From: Lobulomyces angularis
Taxonomy: Eukaryota; Chytridiomycota; Chytridiomycetes; Lobulomycetales; Lobulomycetaceae
Direction of reading: 5' to 3'
Assembly (NCBI GenBank): GCA_027604685.1
Contig: JADHYX010000510.1
Coordinates: 1-13,425 of the forward strand
Length of the DNA stretch: 13,425 nt
Part shown: in pieces, positions 9,401 to 13,425 of the stretch
Layout of the letters: every line of letters begins with the position of its first letter
Numbering within the stretch: the stretch's first letter is position 1
Program-made: the position numbers and the translations under genes
Notes under the pieces: model-generated
What the model was told of the DNA's origin: nothing
What the model saw: the letters and a program-made list of their open reading frames with translations, nothing else
Database searches by the model: none

Positions 9401-9612
9401 AATTTTTTTAGGGTTTACGGAGAGGTGATCAGCAATTGATGATTGATGTTTTGCAAAATAAACTAGCGAACTTGGGGCCAGCAGCCGAAATTCTTTATAA
9501 CAAATCTACAAATGAAGAAAACAAGAAATCTAATGCAGATTTGTTGGGTCAAAATGAAAAAGTGAGCAACAAACTGAAAGAGGATATTAGTAAATTTTTT
9601 AAATTTAAGTAA
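6410..9612 (+). CDS. VPS53: VPS53, subunit of the GARP/EARP tethering complexes (18 exons)
   Basis: VPS53 is a rod-shaped subunit of GARP (with VPS51, VPS52, VPS54), which tethers endosome-derived vesicles at the trans-Golgi network, and of EARP. Exons: 6410-6500, 6544-6746, 6808-6864, 6911-7004, 7068-7266, 7318-7401, 7441-7542, 7592-7705, 7759-7885, 7959-8074, 8120-8441, 8492-8574, 8617-8719, 8779-8900, 8950-9019, 9062-9189, 9248-9365, 9412-9612. They join in phase to 777 residues, near the family's usual size. Family landmarks in order: an EYINEIF segment near the N-terminus, coiled-coil HEITKDIKSFDQAKKNL, DFEES, DACLVVDIL, RRYAWIKR (about 276-283), the ADLF-like STDLFYCYRQTMVQ, QLEEKL, VGDQSEYIT (from 566), YKCKPVPEVAAEQ, LLDTHALK, and GFQKILEVKGL near the end. 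No gap in the expected order is apparent. The introns are 39-73 nt; several have weak GTT donors (6865, 7543, 7886, 9020) and many have AAG acceptors, yet each is fixed by phase and protein match. Confidence 0.95.
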
Positions 9613-10022
9613 AACAGAACCTTGTATTAATGTTTTAATGTAGTATTTTTTTTGTCGGAGTATACTTAATTGACAAAATTTTGGATTGTGATTATAAAAA
9701 AAAAAAAATGTTTTTTATAGTAATAACTACTTTTACATTTTAGTTTTCATAAAATTAAAATTTTAAATCCTAATTCCTCCTGTTTTTTAATGAAAATTTT
9801 TTTGTAGCATCTGATATTTTTTTTAAATTTTTTTTTTTGTTTAAATTTTTTAAAAATAAAGATACCTCGAAATTTTATATAATATATTAATTTATGATAC
9901 TTTAACTACAACTACTATTTACTACAAATTTAAATCCGTGAAGTTTACAATACAGAATACTCTGTACAAAATATTGGCATCTAAATTTCTTAAATGCAAG
10001 AAAATTTGTATTATTTTCCGCG
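9613..10022. other. 410-nt intergenic region between convergent genes
   Basis: Lies between the stop of VPS53 (+) and the stop of the receptor gene (-). It is dominated by A/T homopolymers. An AATAAA at 9855-9860 is far from VPS53. A - strand open frame here (9902-10111) overlaps the receptor's last exon in another frame and does not resemble an output domain. Confidence 0.5.
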
Positions 10023-11778
10023 TCAGTCCACATCGTAATTATTACTCGAAACATCCAATTCTCCACCTCTATACGTTGATAATTCATTGAAAGCATTAAT
10101 TGCTTGCGCAAAATTTTTTATCATTGCTATTGTTGAAGTTTGAAGTGAAGCAAATTCAGTCAATACACTTCTTTTTGCTATAATATCTTGATTTTTTAAT
10201 ACAGTAAAGTCAAACCTAGTTGCCTATAGAAACCATTTAAAGACAAACAAATTTAAATTATATAATATACCTGATCCATAATGGTAATCATTTGTTGCAG
10301 CGGTCTAACAATCCACAGGCATGTCCCGATTATACTAAAACTAACTAAAATTACAAAAACGGCAACTGCTATAATAGTTATTTGTGAAGCATTCGTTACT
10401 AACTCTCTTCTCAAGTTAAACTGCACTTCATCCAAATCTTCGAGATAATCTTTTTTTGGAGCTCCATTCACAACCAATAATATGGGTATTTGATTAGGTA
10501 TTTGTTCAATTTGAAATAAAAGATCATCAATTACAAATCTTTGAGAACCATTTATACCAAAGCTTCTAAAATCACTTAAATTTAAGTTTATCATTAATTT
10601 TTCTAGATATATTCCAGTTGTCTTTATAAGAGTATCATTCATCTGTGATGCTTTCATTGGTACACGAGTATTAATATCATAAACAGGTTCATCACTACTT
10701 GAACCAATTAAAGTTCCAGTAGCATTCATTACATAGGCACTGCATCAAAAAAAAATGAAATTTAAAAAAATGATATAAGTGTAGTAATATTACAATCCAT
10801 TTAATGTTTTTGAACTTCGTAAACTATAAGTTAAGCTATCAAATATAACATCAGCGGCAATAACTCCATTTAGAGATCCATCTAGATTTTTGATTGGTCT
10901 GGAAATAGCAATCCCCACAGCATCTTTGTGAATATATAAAAATATCAGAAAAAAAACCTTCAAGTTTGTATATTTTCTTACTTAATTCCTCAGGAAAACT
11001 ATAAATATCAGTCCACAGACTTTTTGAGCTCACAGAAAAATTTTGTACAGCATCTAACGCTTGAACATACCATGGTCTTTGCTTCATAATGTATCCATTT
11101 GAGATAGAACGTATTGTAGAATTTGGCAACCCATTCAATCCAATGTAACTTTCCACTAATTGGGTTGAATTGTGACCAGGTGTATTTGGACAAAGTTGGC
11201 ATCCAAACGGCACTTCATTTTCATTAAAAACATATAAAATGGTTAAATTTGAATCTAATGGACCTCCAGTATGTGTACCCATGCCAAAAAATATCCCGGA
11301 TTCTGTACCATAATATATGTATGGAATCGGAGCTAACGTTGATGTCTTCAAAGTATGCAAGATAAAATTTTATAATCAAAAAAAATCAAAAAAACCTGAA
11401 GATTTAATAAAACGTTATACATAACATCGAAATCTGAAAAACTGGTATTTGTAGATATAAAGGTTCTTTCAAATTCTAGTAAAATGTTGTCAAACTTTTC
11501 AATAAAAGTTTGAACTTCATTGATAACATTACTTCCCGAAAGAAGTTGGATTTTAGCTCCTAATGTAGAGCCTATACCTTTTGCTGTTTCAAGAGATAAG
11601 TTGTTTGAAGATTGCATAGAATTTTGAGCAATTAAAAATGGAATTAAAAATACAAGTAAGGTCTAAAAATTTTAAAAAGGAATGTTTATGTAAAAGTAAT
11701 TACGATGACGAGAGTCTGGATAAAGACGACATATCTTACAGAAATACTCCTATTACTGCTTTTAGCTTTCTTGCTCAT
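10023..11778 (-). CDS. Two-pass Cache-domain receptor with HAMP, no output domain
   Basis: Exons in transcription order: 11778-11704, 11662-11396, 11345-10958, 10923-10794, 10739-10271, 10223-10023. They join in phase to 509 residues. A first membrane segment (about residues 15-37, split by intron 1) is followed by a large outer domain rich in N-x-S/T sites. It has double-Cache features: QRPWY at about 203-207, SLWTDIY about 223-229, then ISRPIKNLDGSLNGVIAADV. The second membrane segment is at about 407-430. A HAMP-like linker begins at RPLQQM (Pro433), and a helical stretch with RSVLTEFASLQ follows. Such Cache-HAMP fronts sense small extracellular ligands and normally drive a cyclase, kinase or phosphatase domain. 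Here the chain stops at a TGA about 60 residues past the HAMP start, so output is missing. It could act through a partner or be a truncated relic, but the reading frame is intact throughout. The second intron's donor and the third's are weak (GTTTTT). Confidence 0.85.
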
Positions 11779-11822
11779 GGTTGAAGCTTGAATCTCAAGT
11801 TTTAAAAAAAAAAAAATTATTT

Positions 11823-12009
11823 GAGGCTGATAACCTTTGTGTAACTCATTTGGGTGATGTAAAATTAGAACATTCAGAAACAGCTTTGAAGCTCTCGGAT
11901 TTAAAAGGTTAATGAATGGTGTTCAATTGTTTTATTTGCAGATGTTGGAAACTTATTCGATGCAGCAACAAGTCGCTGTTCATCCTTATTTCTGCTAGTA
12001 GAAAATTGA
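11823..12009 (+). pseudogene. Two exon-like pieces without a start (possible gene remnant)
   Basis: An open stretch at 11823-11907 (ADNLCVTHLGDVKLEHSE... ) joins in phase, across a 34-nt GT...AG gap (11908-11941, ending TTTATTTGCAG), to 11942-12009, which ends ..LFLLVEN and TGA. The peptide has a natural composition and good phase agreement, unlike random AT-rich sequence. However, no ATG lies in this frame; going left it stays open only to about 11766, antisense to exon 1 of the receptor gene. I do not recognise the family. It may be the C-terminal end of a decayed gene or a real gene with an unseen 5' exon. Confidence 0.35.
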
Positions 12010-12015
12010 CCATGT

Positions 12016-12021
12016 TTTATT
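12016..12021 (-). terminator. Possible poly(A) signal of the small heat-shock gene
   Basis: TTTATT on the + strand reads AATAAA on the - strand, 61 nt beyond the stop of the Hsp20 gene. Confidence 0.35.
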
Positions 12022-12082
12022 TGAAGAAGTTACATAGAATTTTATTAAACTAAATCTTAAGCTAATATTGAAAAATACACAT

Positions 12083-12594
12083 TTACTTTTGTATGTTAAC
12101 AGTAATTGTTCTTCCAAAATTAATTTTTTTTCCTTCTAAATTCAAAATGCCGTCTGAAACATTTGCTGAGAGGCTCACCAAATCAATGTTTTTTGGCAGC
12201 TTAATTTCTGTATCGAGACACCGCTCACATTGAGATGGAAGAATAGTTTTCCCTGAAATTTTCACCACTTTCAAGTCATCTTGAACAATTATTTTCAAAT
12301 CAGAGGAACTAATTCCAGGAATATCAACTACAGATAAATTTAAATTAATATTTTTATTTTTTTATTTTATGCATTACTTGATACAATGTACTTCTCTTCG
12401 GTTTCAACAACATTTTGGTAATTATTTGTGGAACGGCTCCCTCTGTCTGAGAGTTCTTTGGCCATATTCTGGAAAATTGGTAGTGTGTTGGTAACAAACT
12501 TTTTATTTTTCCAAAATCCTTTGTTGCATTTGCATCCAAAGAATTTCTTTAAAACATATACAGTTATTCCAAGTTTTATTAAAAAGCAAAACAT
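12083..12594 (-). CDS. Small heat-shock protein (Hsp20 / alpha-crystallin domain)
   Basis: ATP-independent holdase that binds unfolding proteins. Two exons, 12594-12378 and 12327-12083, joined over a 50-nt intron, give 153 residues, a usual sHSP length. The alpha-crystallin domain starts at about residue 62 (VVETEEKYIVSIDIPGISSSDLK: beta-strands 2-3 with the PGxxxxDLK turn). It continues with LKVVKISGK and ends with the conserved block DGILNLEGKK and RTITVNIQK (an A-x-x-x-G-x-L-type motif: SANVSDGILNL). The intron splits the first conserved strand after IVS and is needed to restore IDIPG. Unusual points: the N-terminus is hydrophobic (MFCFLIKLGITVYVLKKFF), suggesting a membrane anchor or organelle targeting instead of the usual cytosolic start, and no separate C-terminal I-x-I tail follows the domain. 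The frame runs further left of the ATG at 12594 only with a non-ATG start. Confidence 0.88.
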
Positions 12595-12679
12595 TTTGAT
12601 TTTTAATTGATAAAAAAGCAATTTAATGTGGTCTTTAAATAATATGAGAATAATTGTGCCTTGTTGGAATTTCAGATAA

Positions 12680-12688
12680 TTTATATAG
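12680..12688 (-). promoter_or_regulatory. Possible TATA box for the small heat-shock gene
   Basis: On the - strand this reads CTATATAAA, 86 nt upstream of the Hsp20 ATG. Distance and sequence suit a TATA element. No convincing array of GAAnnTTC heat-shock elements was seen nearby. Confidence 0.3.
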
Positions 12689-12743
12689 TTTTAATTAAAA
12701 AAACAACGTGGAAAAAGATTAATTTTGGATACCAACTTTTCTA

Positions 12744-13121
12744 CTAGCTATCAAATTTGGATGCCAGCTGAACTACAAGTCAAATTGTGACTTAAATAAT
12801 AAATAAACAGAAAATACACAACATAACTATATTGGATATACAAATTTTTCGTTTGGACATATAATTTAGTTAAAAACACCTTAATACCAGTGTCGTCTAG
12901 GTTATAATTTTTGTTACAGCCTACATTGGTGTTTTTTTCTTGCACATTTTTTTCCAAACTCTTTTGATTTGCAAGTGTTTGGGTATTATCTTTTTGTCCA
13001 AAAACACTATAAAAAGACTGAATTTTTTAAAAATTAGTGAAAATAATGCAACAAAACATTCAACTAAAAAAACTAATTTTGATAAAGTATTCAAAGGAGA
13101 TGAAAACCATTTGAAAGACAT
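12744..13121 (-). CDS. Small unrecognised three-exon gene, 68 residues
   Basis: Exons 13121-13074, 13017-12888 and 12772-12744 join in phase into 207 nt ending in TAG. The product starts MSFKWFSSPLNTLSKL, then a polar Gln/Asn/Lys-rich middle (GQKDNTQTLANQKSLEKN), and ends VQLASKFDS. The start resembles a short amphipathic leader, but nothing identifies a family. Support: in each intron the coding look ceases (the read-through frames turn into hydrophobic A/T-rich strings), and phase fits at both joins. Weak points: the first donor is GTTTTT and the second intron is 115 nt, longer than most here. A competing + strand frame (12940-13125) is antisense and looks less natural. Confidence 0.4.
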
Positions 13122-13306
13122 TTGAAAAACATTGAAACATTGATTTTTAGTGTTAATAGATTAACTGTGCATACAACTCATTTTATTAAGTGGTATATAC
13201 TCAATTCCCATCATACCAACGGACTTATTACAGCTGAAAAAGATATTTAAGTAATTTTTCTTTACTAAACCACCACACCATTAATAATAGAAATAAAGAA
13301 GAAAGT
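13122..13306. other. Probable divergent promoter region
   Basis: Short A/T-rich gap between the ATG of the small - strand gene and a possible + strand start at 13307. Contains no exon-like frame; a CACCACACC stretch near 13271-13279 is the only less AT-rich spot. Confidence 0.35.
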
Positions 13307-13425
13307 ATGTCTGTTATATGTCGGGTTTTACCTTACATTATTAAATATAAAAATTTATATTATACAATAATCAAGAAATTAAAAATGTTCAACAAATCGC
13401 TATCTCTGCTTCAAAAATGTTTTAT
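13307..13425 (+). CDS. Beginning of a + strand gene running off the window (partial)
   Basis: From ATG 13307 the frame stays open to the window edge (39 full codons) and contains a second in-frame ATG at 13385. The part from 13385, MFNKSLSLLQKCF, is basic and hydrophobic with Ser, like a mitochondrial presequence or signal, and codon use looks less AT-biased than the flank. The first 26 codons are rich in Tyr/Lys/Ile and may be leader, so 13385 is an equally good start. Too little is visible to name a product. Confidence 0.35.
   Translation, partial: MSVICRVLPYIIKYKNLYYTIIKKLKMFNKSLSLLQKCF

Noticed and set aside
9902..10111. - strand open frame as a continuation or output domain of the receptor
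   Set aside because: It is in another frame from the HAMP helix, overlaps the last exon and shows no effector-domain motif.
11705..11791. + strand open frame with a leucine-rich, signal-like peptide
   Set aside because: It is the antisense shadow of the receptor's first exon; the Leu run comes from Lys/Ser codons on the other strand.
12940..13125. + strand open frame of 61 codons
   Set aside because: Antisense to the small three-exon model; no family look and A/T-driven composition. Not fully excluded, since neither has a known homolog.
1..13425. tRNA, rRNA, CRISPR array or bacterial-type operon
   Set aside because: No cloverleaf-like GC stems, no regularly spaced repeats and no Shine-Dalgarno-led gene runs were seen; the genes are spliced eukaryotic genes.

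Overview
The window looks like nuclear DNA of an AT-rich, intron-dense unicellular eukaryote. By eye it is roughly 70% A+T. Genes are cut by many short introns (mostly about 34-63 nt) with GT...AG ends and T-rich 3' ends, and they read with the standard code. A peroxisomal thiolase with a PTS2 signal, VPS53, and a Cache-HAMP receptor would suit an early-diverging fungus or Rozella/aphelid-like relative. That placement is inference; no marker gene proves it.

Layout. Positions 1-159 hold the C-terminal end of a Fanzor/TnpB-like protein, followed by two strong hairpins (176-195 and 227-260). Next on the + strand are a C2H2 zinc-finger gene (348-1704) and an eight-exon gene of unknown function (1689-2846). 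These two overlap by 16 nt or may be one gene. Then come a complete peroxisomal 3-ketoacyl-CoA thiolase (3139-4711, 8 exons), a broken tandem partial copy followed by an intact GyrI-like domain gene (4845-5895), and an 18-exon VPS53 (6410-9612).

The right part is mainly on the - strand: a two-pass Cache-HAMP receptor that ends without any output domain (10023-11778, 6 exons), a small heat-shock protein with a hydrophobic N-terminus (12083-12594, 2 exons), and a small three-exon gene (12744-13121). Between the receptor and the heat-shock gene lie two exon-like + strand pieces with no start (11823-12009). The beginning of a + strand gene runs off the right edge (13307-13425).

Exon models were built by hand: frames were joined so that phase is kept at every splice, and total lengths divide by three. 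VPS53 and the thiolase were also checked against remembered family patterns. The genes do not form an obvious pathway; this looks like ordinary housekeeping gene mixture. The most unusual items are the Fanzor-like end with its hairpins, the receptor without an output domain, the tandem duplication at the GyrI-like gene, and the zinc-finger/unknown gene overlap.
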